Positions 63,226 through 64,000 of a DNA stretch of 64,000 nt are shown in pieces. The position numbers and the translations under genes are program-made. The stretch's first letter is position 1. The number at the start of each line of letters is the position of its first letter. A model generated the notes under the pieces. That model had not been told where the DNA came from and did not search any database. It worked only from the letters and a program-made list of their open reading frames with translations. The DNA comes from Acridotheres tristis (lineage: Eukaryota > Chordata > Aves > Passeriformes > Sturnidae), in assembly GCA_037013685.1 (NCBI GenBank), contig CM072895.1, forward strand, positions 8,158,463 to 8,222,462. The letters are read 5' to 3'.

Positions 63226-64000
63226 TATGTGGCAGTATTACTCCCGATTCTAATGGATTTTAGTAGGATCTTTAATCCCTTTATCTACCATGAATAGATG
63301 CATTGTCTATAAAAGAAGCTTTAAGCTCTTTCACTTCACTTTGGTAACACCTTGGCAATGCAAATATGCCTTTGGAGTGTGCCTCACGATACTGGAAAAT
63401 GAAAGTGCAGGAATAAAGTGCAATGACTGTGATGGAGCTTCTTTAATGTGCCTGCTGGACCTAAGCAAGACTTCTGTAGTTTCCCCCCATTTCGTTTGCT
63501 CTCCACACCACAAGGACAAGGCTCTTGCAGCCTTTTATCCCAACACAGAGTATTCCCAGGTCCTGGCTTAGATTAGGCAGTCCTGGAATAGAATATAGGC
63601 TGTGTCACACCTGACAGAACTTTATCTCAGAGCTGAGGTTTTGCTCAGATCCCTCAGCTGTAGAACTCGTGTGTGAAGCAGAAGCAGGGTGAAGCTTTCA
63701 CACTGAGAACTGCCTGTGGTAAGAATGGATGTGCTTGTGATAGGAGAGGGCTGACCTTTATTTCACAGAGGGAGAAGCGGGCAGAGACTAAACTATAGAT
63801 TTGTCGTGACTAAGTATGAGCATTTGTCTTTGCTGCCCGGGCTGGAGGCTCCACACCCCCCTCGCAGTCAGTGCAAGAGGATGGGAAGCTCAGAACGTGC
63901 CTGGTCCCACCAAGGCTTGCTCTGCTCTCACTTGGCTCGCTGCTTGAATGCTTACAGCCAGGTGGGATGAATCCTGGTTGAAAGCCAAGGCACAGGAAGG
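63226..64000. other. unique non-coding sequence, no gene seen
   Basis: Overlapping opposite-strand frames at 63290-63571 (plus) and 63331-63519 (minus) have no recognisable domain. The last 200 bp are GC-richer. A faint similarity to a reversed MIR core near 63755-63790 was not strong enough to call. Confidence 0.5.

Noticed and set aside
63755..63800. Reversed MIR core (TTATTTCACAGAGGGAGAAG)
   Set aside because: Only about 20 bases resemble the ATTTTACAGATGAGGAAACTGAGGC signature and the following sequence does not continue the match.
1..64000. tRNA, rRNA, recognised microRNA hairpin, CRISPR array or bacterial/phage-like gene cluster
   Set aside because: None was seen on either strand. Gene density, CpG depletion and repeat types are those of vertebrate nuclear DNA.

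Overview
This window reads as non-coding bird (avian) nuclear DNA. The evidence is four or five fragments of CR1 retrotransposons with the characteristic avian CR1 3' end (a GATGATCTT-like block, then TTCCAACC, then degenerate ATTCTATG-like repeats), one solo long terminal repeat of an endogenous retrovirus, several old MIR-type SINE relics, generally low CpG, and a moderate AT bias with patches of higher GC. There are no Alu or L1 elements and no bacterial gene organisation. Species, chromosome and nearest gene cannot be told from the sequence.

Layout. 1-4450: unique sequence with two short plus-strand CR1 tails (about 905-968 and 3226-3307). 4454-4870: a clean minisatellite built from a 14-bp motif arranged in 51-bp units. 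4871-12860: unique sequence with simple repeats, including a short (CAG)n tract near 8412. 12865-13131: MIR-like SINE. 13132-20903: mostly unique, with AT-rich blocks that resemble conserved non-coding DNA. 20909-21486: solo ERV LTR with a TATA box, two AATAAA signals and near-perfect 5-bp flanking duplications. 21492-25619: unique, partly GC-richer. 25620-26050: a longer CR1 3' fragment on the minus strand. 26060-37330: unique, with a possible MIR tail and a candidate CTCF-like site. 37331-37436: CR1 tail. 37440-57128: long unique stretch with homopolymer and dinucleotide tracts. 57130-57361 and 63018-63225: two more MIR-like SINEs.

I found no protein-coding gene I can support. The open frames in the window are short, have no recognisable domains and overlap on both strands. 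The longest of them (192 aa, minus strand, 4348-4926) is produced by the minisatellite, whose 51-bp period is a multiple of three. Two AG-bounded open segments (42086-42265 and 56695-56788) are noted only as weak exon candidates. No rRNA, tRNA, recognised microRNA, CRISPR array or operon was seen. The window is probably intergenic or deep within a long intron. I did not find an undescribed biological system here.
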